This document shows, one piece after another, positions 29,725 through 38,701 of a DNA stretch of 64,000 bases. This DNA is from Bacillota bacterium. Its GTDB lineage: Bacteria > Bacillota > DSM-12270 > Thermacetogeniales > Thermacetogeniaceae. The number at the start of each line of letters is the position of its first letter. Position 1 is the stretch's first letter. The stretch lies in assembly GCA_029907475.1 (NCBI GenBank), contig JARYLU010000008.1, positions 22,245 to 86,244 on the forward strand. Direction: 5' to 3'. The position numbers and the translations under genes are program-made. Below the pieces are notes generated by a model that saw nothing but the letters and a program-made list of their open reading frames with translations, had not been told where the DNA came from and did not search any database.

Positions 29725-29936
29725 TTTAATTAAGGTTACGGAGTGGGCCCGTTCTTATTGGAATTGAACCCTGTGTAAAACACACACCGGTAGCCTCGTT
29801 CCACAAAAAGCCGGCCGTTCTCTTTAAATCTGAAGCCCCAAGGATCTTGTCGAAAAAAAAGGATTTTTTAGATTTAAGAGCGAAAAGCAAGGGTTAGTGA
29901 CTGTAGCAGTTCTTTTTAAATTCGATTAGGGGCGGT

Positions 29937-30353
29937 ATGAAAAGCGTGGAGAAACAGACAAGGATGACCAAACAAAAAAAATTAATCCTGGACATTTTAA
30001 GAAGCACGAAAACACATCCTACGGCAGACTGGATCTACGAGCAGGCAAAGCGACAGATCCCCAAGATCAGCTTGGGTACGGTTTACCGGAACCTAAAGAT
30101 CCTTAAGGAAATGGGAGAAATCATGGAACTGGACTACGGGAGCACCTACAGCCGTTTCGACGGGAATCCCGCGAACCACTACCATTTCACCTGTTTAAAA
30201 TGCGGCCGCGTCGATGATGTTCCGCTTGCTCCGAAGGAGGACCTGGAAGTAGAGGCTGGCGGCATCCTGGAAGGGGCCGAGGTAGATACCCACCGCCTCG
30301 AATTCTACGGGCGGTGTCCCGCCTGTGTCCGTGAAGATGGCAAGAAGTCATGA
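29937..30353 (+). CDS. Fur-family metalloregulator (PerR-like)
   Basis: A 138 aa repressor. The winged-helix N-terminus (ISLGTVYRNLKILKEMGEI) is the Fur/PerR DNA-binding helix. The regulatory half has HYHFTCLKCGRVDDV and a final CPAC, giving two CxxC pairs for structural zinc. PerR versus Fur cannot be decided by eye; in anaerobes PerR-type members guard against peroxide. ATG 29937 follows GGGGCGG. Confidence 0.85.
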   Translation: MKSVEKQTRMTKQKKLILDILRSTKTHPTADWIYEQAKRQIPKISLGTVYRNLKILKEMGEIMELDYGSTYSRFDGNPANHYHFTCLKCGRVDDVPLAPKEDLEVEAGGILEGAEVDTHRLEFYGRCPACVREDGKKS

Positions 30354-30424
30354 TTTGCAACTACCGGATCCAGTTGTTGTCCCGGAGAAAGAAAAGAGTT
30401 ATAATTACCTGGGGGTGGAACAAG

Positions 30425-30760
30425 GTGTTTAATATCGGGCCCTGGGAACTTCTCCTGATTCTGGCGGTTGCTTTGATCGTTTTTGGCCCCGGCCGGTTGC
30501 CCGAAGTGGCGCGGTCACTCGGGAAGGCGGTTAACGAGTTCAGGAAAGCCTCTTCGAGCGTCCAGCGTGTCTGGGATGAAGTAACGCGGGAGGCCTCCCA
30601 AGTTCAAACCGGAGAAACGCTCCGGCAAGCGGCCCGACCCGGGGAGGAAGGGGGGAAGGACGAAAACGTACCTCTGAATAGCACTGCATTGGAGCGAGTT
30701 TCTAAAGATGATGCGGGGGGCCTGCAAGAGGTTGTTCAGCACCGGGAAGAAAAAGTATAG
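30425..30760 (+). CDS. tatA: Twin-arginine translocase subunit TatA/TatB
   Basis: 111 aa: N-terminal membrane helix (FNIGPWELLLILAVALIVFGPGRLPEVARSLGKAVNEFRKAS) with the FGPxxLP hinge, then an amphipathic helix and a charged tail. Forms the Tat pore or, as TatB-like, its receptor. No tatC is next to it. GTG 30425 is chosen because GGGGGTGG lies 7 bp upstream and the family starts there; upstream in-frame sequence is not homologous. Confidence 0.88.
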   Translation: MFNIGPWELLLILAVALIVFGPGRLPEVARSLGKAVNEFRKASSSVQRVWDEVTREASQVQTGETLRQAARPGEEGGKDENVPLNSTALERVSKDDAGGLQEVVQHREEKV

Positions 30761-30820
30761 ATTTCGTAAGTAAAAGAACACGGGGAAAAGATTAAATTGT
30801 GACCCTGGGGGATGATGTAC

Positions 30821-31981
30821 ATGAAACGAAAGCATCTGCTGGCAGCGGTTATTCTGCTTGCTTTTATTGCCGGTGCTGCGTTCACCGGTGGGGTCTTTTT
30901 TGCTGCAGGGAAGCTCTGGTTGAATCCGGTCGGCGCCGCCCGCAACGCTCCGGAGGATAGCGGGGAGGAGTACCAGTACAGTAGCCTGCCCGGTACGACG
31001 CCCGGTACTATTGCTGGAATTGTTGACAAGGTGGGCCCTGCTGTTGTAAAAATCGAAACAACAGTAACCACGCGGGGGCGGACGGTTGATCCCTTTTTTA
31101 ATGACCCTTTCTTCCGGGAGTTTTTCGGGCGCCAGTTTCTTCCGCCCGAAGCAAGGGTCCGGCAGGAGCTGGGTTCGGGAGTGATTATTTCACAGGATGG
31201 GTATATTTTAACTAATGAGCACGTGATCGGAGATGCTCAGGAAATTCAGGTGACGATTGTCGGGAGGTCTAAACCGGTTCGCGCAAGGGTTGTAGGGGCG
31301 GATCACGACCTCGACCTGGCAGTCTTAAAAGTCGATGCCGGCTCCAATTTACCTACTTTAAAACTGGGAAATTCCGACCAGGTTGCTGTAGGTGAGTGGG
31401 TAATCGCCATTGGTAACCCGTACGGCCTGGATCATACCGTAACGGTGGGGGTGATCAGCGCCAAAGGACGCCCCATTACGGTGGAAGACCGCAGCTACCG
31501 AAATCTCCTGCAGACCGATGCTTCCATTAACCCCGGCAACAGCGGGGGACCCCTCTTAAATCTCCAGGGGGAAGTCATCGGGATCAATACTGCGGTCAGT
31601 ACCCAGGCGCAGGGGATCGGCTTTGCTATTCCTAGCAACACTGTCAAGGGTGTGCTGGAAGACCTGATCAAAAAAGGGAAAGTCAGCCGGGGCTGGCTAG
31701 GGGTAGAAATTCAAGACGTAACACCGGCAATTGCGGATTATTTTGGTTTATCCCGTTTAGAAGGGGTTTTAATCAGGAATGTTGTTTCCGGGGGGCCCGC
31801 GGCACGGAGCGGCCTTCGGAGTGGGGACATCGTTCTTGCCTGGAACGGAAATAAGATAGAAAGCACGGAGGATCTGCTCCAAAAGATCCAGGAGGCCGGG
31901 CCGGGTAAAAAGGTGCAGCTTACCATCTGGCGTGACCGGCGCTCTCAACAGATCTCCGTTACGCTGGACGAACGTCCGTAA
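30821..31981 (+). CDS. htrA: HtrA/DegP-type serine protease with PDZ domain
   Basis: A 386 aa membrane-anchored quality-control protease. N-terminal membrane helix (~5-28), then a trypsin-like domain with catalytic His (LTNEHVIG), Asp (HDLDLAVLKV) and Ser (NPGNSGGPLL), and one C-terminal PDZ domain (~275-375). Active site at the outer face of the membrane. ATG 30821 gives the best spacing to GGGGG; upstream ATGs at 30812 and 30815 are possible. Confidence 0.94.
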   Translation: MKRKHLLAAVILLAFIAGAAFTGGVFFAAGKLWLNPVGAARNAPEDSGEEYQYSSLPGTTPGTIAGIVDKVGPAVVKIETTVTTRGRTVDPFFNDPFFREFFGRQFLPPEARVRQELGSGVIISQDGYILTNEHVIGDAQEIQVTIVGRSKPVRARVVGADHDLDLAVLKVDAGSNLPTLKLGNSDQVAVGEWVIAIGNPYGLDHTVTVGVISAKGRPITVEDRSYRNLLQTDASINPGNSGGPLLNLQGEVIGINTAVSTQAQGIGFAIPSNTVKGVLEDLIKKGKVSRGWLGVEIQDVTPAIADYFGLSRLEGVLIRNVVSGGPAARSGLRSGDIVLAWNGNKIESTEDLLQKIQEAGPGKKVQLTIWRDRRSQQISVTLDERP

Positions 31982-32016
31982 TCCGGCTGTCCCAAAGTTT
32001 ACATAAAGACGGCAAG

Positions 32017-32050
32017 CAGACCGTTTTCGCTTACAAGGTCTGTTTTTTTT
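32017..32050 (+). terminator. Intrinsic terminator after htrA
   Basis: CAGACC (32017-32022) pairs with GGTCTG (32037-32042), followed by eight T. Confidence 0.85.
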
Positions 32051-32279
32051 GATCATTTCGCTTCCCGGTCTTCTCCCTGGTATCCCTCGCCTTTTGCCGC
32101 ATTGGCTTGCAAAATTATTTTTGTTGCTTAATCGTACAGGAAAACGGTGAAATAAGGAGAAAAAGATAAAGAGTATGCATGTAAGCGCAATGCAAGTGCC
32201 CGGAAATTTAAGCCGGTGCAAGCGGTATAATTAGCACAACGGATTACCCAAGCGGATTTGAAAGCCAGGAGGGTATCGG

Positions 32280-34817
32280 GTGGCGCCGCTCGTCCTGATC
32301 ACTGTTGCCTACGGGGCGGGGATCGCCCTTGCTTACACGGGAATAGGTGTTTCTCCCGCGGTTGCACTTGCGGGAGCGCTTGTTTTTTTGGTTGCGACGG
32401 TCTGGGGTTCCTGGCGGGGGAAAAGGGAAACTCCCTTTTTTCTCCTTTTTTGCTTTGTCTTTGCAGGGTATGCCTGGGCGGGACTGAGCCGGGTTGCTTT
32501 TCCCCCGGAATTAGAACCTTTTCTGGGCCACTACGTAAAGCTTCGGGGCACCATTGCGGAGCGGCCTGTCATTTACCCCAACCGGATTGTCTTTACACTT
32601 CAGGAACCAACCGTTGAACTCGCCGGGGAAAGCCGGCGCGGCCCGGGAAAAATCCAGGCGGCTTTTTACTTTCCTGCCGGTCCGGACGGTAGAGATGAGA
32701 GCAAGGGGGCGCCCCTGCAGGAGGTGAGCGGCCGGCAGCAAGGGGAAAACGGGCTTCGGGAAGACGAGGGGTCGCGCCTTGAAAAACTGCTCCCCGGGGA
32801 CAGGGTCCTGTTTCAGGGACGACTGGATCTCCCTCCTGAAGCGGCTAACCCGGGGGATTTCAATTACCGGGAGTACCTGGCCCGCCGCGGCATTGTTGCC
32901 CGGTTAGAGGCACAGGGTTTACCGGTCTTCCTTGGATCGGGAGAAGGAGATCTCCAGTATCTTTTGCGCCGCTCTCTGTCCCTGGTACGCCAGCGCGTTG
33001 AGAAAGGCATCGAAGAGGATCTGCATCCGGCCCAGGCCTCGTTCCTGATGGGGGTGTTGCTTGGGGCAAAAGAAGAACTCACACCGGATGACCGGGAGGT
33101 TTACCAGCGCACCGGGGTCATGCACCTTTTCGCAGTTTCCGGGCTTCATTTAGGCTTTGTCCTCTTCTTTTTCCTTGCCCTGGCCAGGCTGCTCCGTTTC
33201 GGGCGCAGTTCCACCCTTTTCCTTGTTGCTTTCGGTGTTTTGGGTTACGCCGCCCTGGTAGGTTTTCCTCCTTCGGTAACCAGAGCGGCGGTGATGGGCC
33301 TCACGGGGACGGTGGCTTACTTGTGGCCCCGGCGCAAAAGTGCACCGGCTTCCCTGGCCTTTGCCGCCCTTGTAATCCTGATCTTCCACCCGGGGTCGCT
33401 TTTCGATGCCGGTTTCCAGCTCTCCTTTGCTGCGACCTGGGGGATTATCTATCTTGCCGGCCCCCTGGGAGACCGCCTCCCCCTCCCCCCCGGCTGGAAA
33501 GGAGCAGTCACCGTTCCCCTCGGCGCCCAACTGGCAGTGCTCCCCCTGCTCGCCCTCTATTTTCAGCAAATTCCTTTCCTGAGTTTAGTTGCAAATATCC
33601 TCGTGGTTCTCCTCGCCGGCCTGGTGGTGAACCTGGGGCTGGCCGGAATGATCCTTACCCTGCTGCACCAGGGGCTTGCAGGTCCTTTTTTCCTAACCGC
33701 CGGTGCCCTCACCCTACCGATTCGGGGCTTGCTTGACATTTTTGCCGCAGTGCCGGGCGGGACTCTGGCTGCGCCCTCTCCTCCCTGGTTTCTCACGGCT
33801 GCCTGGTTTACGCTGCTGGCAATTTTCAACTGGAGCTTCCGCTCCGGGAACGAGGTCTCTTTCCCCCATTTTCGTTTTCGCCCGCCCGCCCGCCGCTGGC
33901 TTATCCCTTCCCTGGTGGGGCTCCTCCTGACCGGATTTCTTCTGGTCAGGGGAATTGACCTGAGCGGCACGCCCGGGCAACTCCGGGTTACCTTTTTAAA
34001 TGTCGGGCAGGGGGATGCAGTCCTGGTGGAAACACCCGGCAGGCGCAGCCTGCTGGTGGACGGCGGGGGAAAGCCTGCTTTCAGCCAGTCTTCTTTCGAC
34101 CCGGGGCGGCAGGTTGTCGTTCCCTACCTCACCCGCCGGGGAATCCGCCGGCTCGACCTTGTAGTCAACTCCCACCCGCACGAAGACCACCTGGGGGGCT
34201 TGCTTGCGGTTTGCGAAAAGATCCAGGTGGGGGAAGTGGTTGCTCCTCCCGTGAAGCATCCCACCCCTTTGTGGCTGAAATTTGAAGCTTTGCTGGAGGA
34301 GAGAGGAATTCCCTTGCACCGGGTAAGCTCGGGAACGACTCTTCATCTCGACCCGAAAGTCAGAATTACCTTCCTCCACCCTCCACCCAGTCTTCTCACG
34401 GGGACGCGGAGCGACTTGAATAATAACTCACTGGTCATGCGCCTCGAATACGGGAGGTTTGGTTTTTTGCTGACCGGGGACATCGAGCAGGAGGGGATGA
34501 CGGCTCTCGTTGAGGCCGTCCGGCGCGGCTCCCTAAGCAGGGAATTACTCCAGGCAGTGGTTCTGAAGGCGCCGCATCACGGGAGCGCCACCGGTATCGT
34601 TTTGGAGTTTGCCGCACTCGTCAGGCCGCAGGTGGTCGTGATCTCTGTTGGCCCCAACTCCTTCGGACATCCTTCTCCTGAGACACTGAGGTTCTGGCAG
34701 GAGCAGAAGGCAACGGTTCTCCGCACCGATACTGACGGAGCAGTTATTTTTGAGACAGACGGGAAGCGGCTTATTTTACGAACCGGTCGCGCGAGAGATG
34801 TCAGTCACCGAAGCTGA
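32280..34817 (+). CDS. comEC: ComEC/Rec2 DNA uptake channel
   Basis: An 845 aa membrane protein that carries single-stranded DNA into the cell during transformation. Order: N-terminal membrane helices and DUF4131 OB-like domain (~1-210), competence channel domain with many helices (~230-555; FLMGVLLGAKEEL, MHLFAVSGLHLG), then a metallo-beta-lactamase domain (~570-840) with LNVGQGDAVLVE, NSHPHEDHLGG, LLTGDIEQEG and KAPHHGSATG. GTG 32280 follows CAGGAGGG. With comEA it suggests DNA uptake capacity. Its end overlaps convergent pfkA by 17 bp. Confidence 0.94.
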   Translation: MAPLVLITVAYGAGIALAYTGIGVSPAVALAGALVFLVATVWGSWRGKRETPFFLLFCFVFAGYAWAGLSRVAFPPELEPFLGHYVKLRGTIAERPVIYPNRIVFTLQEPTVELAGESRRGPGKIQAAFYFPAGPDGRDESKGAPLQEVSGRQQGENGLREDEGSRLEKLLPGDRVLFQGRLDLPPEAANPGDFNYREYLARRGIVARLEAQGLPVFLGSGEGDLQYLLRRSLSLVRQRVEKGIEEDLHPAQASFLMGVLLGAKEELTPDDREVYQRTGVMHLFAVSGLHLGFVLFFFLALARLLRFGRSSTLFLVAFGVLGYAALVGFPPSVTRAAVMGLTGTVAYLWPRRKSAPASLAFAALVILIFHPGSLFDAGFQLSFAATWGIIYLAGPLGDRLPLPPGWKGAVTVPLGAQLAVLPLLALYFQQIPFLSLVANILVVLLAGLVVNLGLAGMILTLLHQGLAGPFFLTAGALTLPIRGLLDIFAAVPGGTLAAPSPPWFLTAAWFTLLAIFNWSFRSGNEVSFPHFRFRPPARRWLIPSLVGLLLTGFLLVRGIDLSGTPGQLRVTFLNVGQGDAVLVETPGRRSLLVDGGGKPAFSQSSFDPGRQVVVPYLTRRGIRRLDLVVNSHPHEDHLGGLLAVCEKIQVGEVVAPPVKHPTPLWLKFEALLEERGIPLHRVSSGTTLHLDPKVRITFLHPPPSLLTGTRSDLNNNSLVMRLEYGRFGFLLTGDIEQEGMTALVEAVRRGSLSRELLQAVVLKAPHHGSATGIVLEFAALVRPQVVVISVGPNSFGHPSPETLRFWQEQKATVLRTDTDGAVIFETDGKRLILRTGRARDVSHRS

Positions 34818-35880
34818 TTCCAATGGCCCGGGCGGCGTGGACCAGCTGGCTTTCCGGAGGAACGCGCGCCGCCTGTCTGGTTGCTTCGGCAAGGGGTACG
34901 GCGGCGATCTCCTGTCCTTTCAGGGCCACCATGAAACCGGCGCGTCCTTCCAGGACAAGCTCTGCCGCGGCAACACCAAAGCGGGTGGCAAGGACGCGGT
35001 CGAAGGAGGAAGGGGAACCTCCCCGCTGGATGTGACCCAAAACCGTTACCCTTGTTTCAATTCCCGTTACCCTTTCAATCAATTCTCCTACAACCTGCCC
35101 GACCCCGCCCAGGCGGACGGGATCTCCGCTTCCTTTGATTTTTTCCCGGACCACGCGGCGGCCGCCAGGGGCAGGGGCACCCTCGGCCACTACGATGATG
35201 CTGAACATCTTCCCTTCAGCCTGTCTTTCTTTTATTTTTGCGATAATGCTCTCCAGGCGCCAGGGGATCTCCGGGATTAAGATCACATCGGCACCTCCTG
35301 CAATTCCGCTCCAAACCGCAATCCAGCCGGCATAGCGGCCCATGACTTCCAGCACCATCACGCGGTGGTGGGACTCTGCAGTTGTATGGAGTTTGTCCAG
35401 CGCCTCTGTGGCCGTAGCTACTGCGGTATCAAAACCGAAGGTCTGGTCGGTGGCGGCAAGGTCGTTGTCAATGGTCTTGGGAACCCCGACCAGGGGAGCG
35501 CCCATCGAAACCAGTTTACGTGCGATGGACAGGGTGCCGTCCCCACCGATCACGATGAGAGAATCCAGTTGAAAGGCCCGCAAATTTTCCAGTAGCCTTT
35601 CGGTTACATCGCGGTATGTGATTGTTCCATCGGGGGCCGCGACAGGATAGCGGAAGGGGTTATCCCTGTTGTTTGTCCCGAGGATTGTCCCCCCGCGGTG
35701 CAGGAGGCCGGAAACCGCGGCTTTCTCCAGGGAAATCCAGTCCCGTTCGATGATTCCCCGGTACCCGTCTTTGAACCCGATCACTTCTACGTCTCGCGCC
35801 AGTAAAGTTTTGGCCGCAGCCCTGATCACGGCGTTGAGCCCCGGGCAGTCTCCCCCACCCGTTAAAATTCCCGCACGCAT
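34801..35880 (-). CDS. pfkA: 6-phosphofructokinase
   Basis: A 359 aa PfkA-family kinase making fructose 1,6-bisphosphate. LTGGGDCPGLNAVIR and the active-site PKTIDNDL are clear. The phosphoryl-donor site reads GGDGT (Gly, typical of ATP use), while PKTIDND carries the Lys typical of the PPi-type or mixed group III clade. ATP is the likelier donor, but this needs assay. Reads toward comEC; a TATAAT-rich stretch at 35918-35950 probably carries its promoter. Confidence 0.93.
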   Translation of the reverse strand: MRAGILTGGGDCPGLNAVIRAAAKTLLARDVEVIGFKDGYRGIIERDWISLEKAAVSGLLHRGGTILGTNNRDNPFRYPVAAPDGTITYRDVTERLLENLRAFQLDSLIVIGGDGTLSIARKLVSMGAPLVGVPKTIDNDLAATDQTFGFDTAVATATEALDKLHTTAESHHRVMVLEVMGRYAGWIAVWSGIAGGADVILIPEIPWRLESIIAKIKERQAEGKMFSIIVVAEGAPAPGGRRVVREKIKGSGDPVRLGGVGQVVGELIERVTGIETRVTVLGHIQRGGSPSSFDRVLATRFGVAAAELVLEGRAGFMVALKGQEIAAVPLAEATRQAARVPPESQLVHAARAIGISFGD

Positions 35881-36120
35881 TTATCTCCCTTCTTTCCCAG
35901 GAGAAATGTTTTTTATTCAGTTATTATATCATAAACCGGTTATAATTACCTTTCCCCCTCTGGCACTTAAGCTTGAAGGTTGCGGCATGCCACACACCCC
36001 CTTTTCGAGCCAGCGCGGCAGTGGTTTTAGTTTCCTGTCTGAAAATAACAAGTGCCAATTTGCCGCGAAAAAGCATAAGTTAGAGAGAGACTTTAATCTT
36101 GATTACAGGGAGGGGATGAG

Positions 36121-36459
36121 TTGAGCGAACTCAATCTCGCGGGACTTTTTCAGCAGCTCCAGTCCTCCGGGTTACCTTCGGACGCCTCTCAAATCGGCAC
36201 TTTTCTCCGCAGCCTGGGCATTTCTCCTGAGAACCCGGAAACCGCTAAGAAGTTGCTGGAACAGGCAGGTCTAACTGAGCAAGAACTGCAACAGAAAGAA
36301 AATATTATCTCTTTGATTAACCAGATGACTGCCAGCTTGAGCCCTGAAATGCGGCAGCAAATGTCTCAAATCATCGAGCAGACAATCAAGCAGTTAGACT
36401 GCGGGGAACTGCCTCAAGATCTTGCAGATTTTCTTAACCAGTGGAAAAAGCCTGAATAA
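36121..36459 (+). CDS. Glutamine-rich hypothetical protein
   Basis: 112 aa, not recognised. It is hydrophilic and predicted helical, rich in Gln, Leu and Glu (about 15 Gln), with no cysteine cluster or membrane segment. TTG 36121 is supported by GGGAGGGG 5 bp upstream; the nearer ATG at 36116 runs straight into a stop. Followed by two consecutive hairpin terminators, so it is probably a single-gene unit. Confidence 0.6.
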   Translation: MSELNLAGLFQQLQSSGLPSDASQIGTFLRSLGISPENPETAKKLLEQAGLTEQELQQKENIISLINQMTASLSPEMRQQMSQIIEQTIKQLDCGELPQDLADFLNQWKKPE

Positions 36460-36480
36460 AACAGCCTGAATAAACGAATT

Positions 36481-36501
36481 CAGCCGGCTTGAAGCCGGCT
36501 G
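36481..36501 (+). terminator. Hairpin downstream of the Gln-rich gene
   Basis: CAGCCGGCT (36481-36489), loop TGA, AGCCGGCTG (36493-36501), followed by ATTCTTTTA. The first of two tandem hairpins. Confidence 0.7.
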
Positions 36502-36509
36502 ATTCTTTT

Positions 36510-36536
36510 AGCCCTGGCACCTGGCCAGGGCTTTTT
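36510..36536 (+). terminator. Second intrinsic terminator
   Basis: AGCCCTGGC (36510-36518) pairs with GCCAGGGCT (36524-36532), then TTTT. It sits between the Gln-rich gene and the end of a minus-strand microprotein gene. Confidence 0.8.
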
Positions 36537-36547
36537 CAACATGGAAC

Positions 36548-36676
36548 CTAAGCGTCGGTAGCTACTACTCTAAAAGGGAAAAAGCAAAAGCAGCAGAAGA
36601 AGATGATGATGATAATGATGATGATAATGATCCACCACCAGAAGAACCCAAGACCACGGCTTGCTACATCCGCCAT
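36548..36676 (-). CDS. Microprotein, 42 aa, polyisoleucine membrane helix
   Basis: Begins MADVASRGLGFFWWW, then ten isoleucines, then FFCCFCFF and a short polar tail. It is a single very hydrophobic helix flanked by tryptophans and cysteines. RBS GGAGGG lies 8 bp before ATG. Same plan as the neighbour at 36713-36820, so the two are paralogues. Function unknown; small YjcZ-like sporulation proteins are a remote analogy only. Confidence 0.65.
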   Translation of the reverse strand: MADVASRGLGFFWWWIIIIIIIIIIFFCCFCFFPFRVVATDA

Positions 36677-36712
36677 ATTAAAAACCCTCCTTTTTTATTC
36701 AGGCAGATTCAT

Positions 36713-36820
36713 TTAAAATAAGAAGCAACAGAAGCAGAAGAAGAAGAGAATAATGATAATAATGATGAGAATGCAGCACCACCAGGAGAAGCCAGGTTTC
36801 GGAGCTTCAAATTCCGGCAT
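36713..36820 (-). CDS. Microprotein, 35 aa, Ile/Phe/Cys membrane helix
   Basis: Begins MPEFEAPKPGFSWWCC, continues with an Ile-rich run and ends FFFCFCCFLF. RBS AGGGGG lies 7 bp before ATG 36820. It is upstream of the similar 42 aa gene on the same strand, separated by 36 bp, probably one transcript. A longer frame reading in from 36955 exists but the RBS and the parallel with the second gene favour this start. Confidence 0.65.
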   Translation of the reverse strand: MPEFEAPKPGFSWWCCILIIIIIILFFFCFCCFLF

Positions 36821-37057
36821 ACGATAACCCCCTTTTATCACAATTTTCGCAGACCCGATTGGTTTTCGAGTGGAATGGTGAAGATGAGAAGGAAGATCGT
36901 TGCAAAAATATTTCTGCTTTTTTAATATATGAAGCAGGCTGGGAAGGGGTTCCATACAGAGTTAGTTTTTGATTTTCCAGGCAAGGCCGCGGGGAACGGC
37001 AAGGAGGGCCCAGCCGGGGGAGGATCGTACAGAATCTGTACCAGTGAGGTGAGAAAG

Positions 37058-38068
37058 GTGCCCGTCTTATCCTATCAGGAGGCGAGGAAGAGGCTGGCGC
37101 GGGGGGATTTTCCGGCTTTGCTCCTGCTGCATGGAGAGGAGCAGTTTCTCGCGCGAGAATTGATCCAGTTCCTGCTTGCCCGGCTTGAGGCCAGGGAGGG
37201 ATCTGTTGATTACCTGGAGTGGGGGGAGGGGGTTGGGGAGGCAGAACTCTCAACCGCTCTTACCACCTTGCCTCTTGGTTGCTCCAGGCGCTTCGTAGTC
37301 GCCGGCGATCCACCCCTTGCTGTCGTGACTTCCTCTTTTAAGTTCCTCAATCCTGCCCTGGTACTTGTTTTGCTTTTCCGGACAAAAATTAAAGCGTCCG
37401 AAGCTGCCTACCGGATTGGGGAAGAAAGGGGTTGGGTTGTGGAATGTACCCCATTAAAGGGGAAAGAGCTGTTGCAGTGGATGCAGGCGGAAGCCCGGGT
37501 CCGGGGCAAAGAGCTTCCTGTTCCTGCAGGAGAGTACCTGCGCTTCTTGTGCGGTGATAGTCTGGCGCAGCTCCGGCAGGAAATCGAAAAAGCTTCTCTT
37601 TTCCTCGAACCCGCGCAAAAAGTGATTACGGTCGCGGTTTTGCAAAAGGTAGGGAGCCGCACGGCAGGGCGGAGCGTGTTCGAGCTGGTGGATGCGATGG
37701 CAGAGCGGAAAGCCGGGGCAGTCAGGGATGTGCTGGCCGATCTTTTAAGCCAGGGACACCCCCCGGTTCTTCTGGTTGCCCTTCTATCCCGCCATTTTCT
37801 GCAAATGCTGGAGGCGGCCTGCCTCCGGGAGGAGGGTGTTAACCCCTCCCGGATCTTGGAGGTCATGGGACTTCACCCTTATGCCGCGAAAAAGTTGCTG
37901 AAACAGGTTGGTTCCTACCGGATGGAGGAGATCGAAGCTGTCCTGAACTCCCTCCTCCTTTTAGACCGGTCAATAAAGGAAGGAAAAGGTGCTCCCCATT
38001 TATTGCTGGAAGCGGGACTGAGCGAAATCTGCATGCAAAAACCCCTTGCCCTTCAACGCAAGAGGTAG
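37058..38068 (+). CDS. holA: DNA polymerase III subunit delta
   Basis: The 336 aa clamp-loader subunit that opens the beta clamp. The start FPALLLLHGEEQFLARELIQFL and C-terminal QVGSYRMEEIEAVLNSLLLLDRSIKEG are typical of HolA; the Walker A is degenerate, as normal for delta. GTG 37058 is chosen because GAGGTGAG lies upstream. It is commonly next to rpsT on the opposite strand, as here. Confidence 0.9.
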   Translation: MPVLSYQEARKRLARGDFPALLLLHGEEQFLARELIQFLLARLEAREGSVDYLEWGEGVGEAELSTALTTLPLGCSRRFVVAGDPPLAVVTSSFKFLNPALVLVLLFRTKIKASEAAYRIGEERGWVVECTPLKGKELLQWMQAEARVRGKELPVPAGEYLRFLCGDSLAQLRQEIEKASLFLEPAQKVITVAVLQKVGSRTAGRSVFELVDAMAERKAGAVRDVLADLLSQGHPPVLLVALLSRHFLQMLEAACLREEGVNPSRILEVMGLHPYAAKKLLKQVGSYRMEEIEAVLNSLLLLDRSIKEGKGAPHLLLEAGLSEICMQKPLALQRKR

Positions 38069-38094
38069 TTCAGAGCCTTAAGCCGTTGTTTTAT

Positions 38095-38364
38095 TTAACT
38101 TTCTGAAATTGTTTTTAATCGTCTTGCCAGTTGCGCTTTTTTCCGGTCCCTAGAATTAGGGTGAATGACTCCTTTCGATGCTACTTTATCGATGAGGCGG
38201 GTCGCGGTTTTAAAAGTTGCCTCAATTTTCGTTTGATCTCCTGCTGCGAGGGCATCTTCGAATCTTTTGACCGCAGTTTTCATGGCCGATTTTTGGGAGG
38301 CATTCCGGAGTGTGCGGATCTTCGCGAGCCGGGCTTTTTTCATTGCAGAGCGGTTTTTTGCCAT
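38095..38364 (-). CDS. rpsT: 30S ribosomal protein S20
   Basis: An 89 aa basic, all-helical protein binding 16S rRNA. MAKNRSAMKKARLAKIRTLRN and KGVIHPNSRDRKKAQLARRL are typical. ATG 38364 has AAGGGGGTG upstream. Convergent with holA. Confidence 0.97.
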   Translation of the reverse strand: MAKNRSAMKKARLAKIRTLRNASQKSAMKTAVKRFEDALAAGDQTKIEATFKTATRLIDKVASKGVIHPNSRDRKKAQLARRLKTISES

Positions 38365-38600
38365 TTTTTCACCCCCTTTATCCCCAGGGTCGAATCTAAT
38401 CTTCTCAAACATTTTTATCCTAACATGACCGCACTAAAATTACAACCCTCCGGGCGTTTCTTTTTCCAGCGTTCCCCCACCGGGCCGCTCAATAATATGC
38501 TCAATAATGAATAATCACTTCAGAGATCAGCTAGAGTAATAATAACTGCCGGCGGGCGACATTATGAAACCAGCACTCTAATTTAACCGGTCTGCAAGGT

Positions 38601-38631
38601 AAATTCCACCTCGAAAGGGTGGAATTTTTTT
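38601..38631. terminator. Hairpin upstream of spoIIP
   Basis: AAATTCCACC (38601-38610) pairs with GGTGGAATTT (38618-38627), then TTTT on the plus strand; on the minus strand the stem is also followed by TTT. The upstream transcript is not obvious: the 230 bp between rpsT and here holds no gene I can see. Confidence 0.6.
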
Positions 38632-38701
38632 GCGCTCATATTTTACCACAAGCTGGAATAAGATTGTAAGGAACAGATGGGACTTAGGAGGAAGAGGGAT
38701 C

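Noticed and set aside
35669..36124. A 151-codon plus-strand frame over the start of pfkA
   Set aside because: It is antisense to a well-supported gene and shows no protein-family features.
36600..36632. GATGATGAT run resembling a trinucleotide microsatellite
   Set aside because: On the minus strand it is the Ile codon run of a microprotein with a good RBS; codons alternate ATC and ATT.
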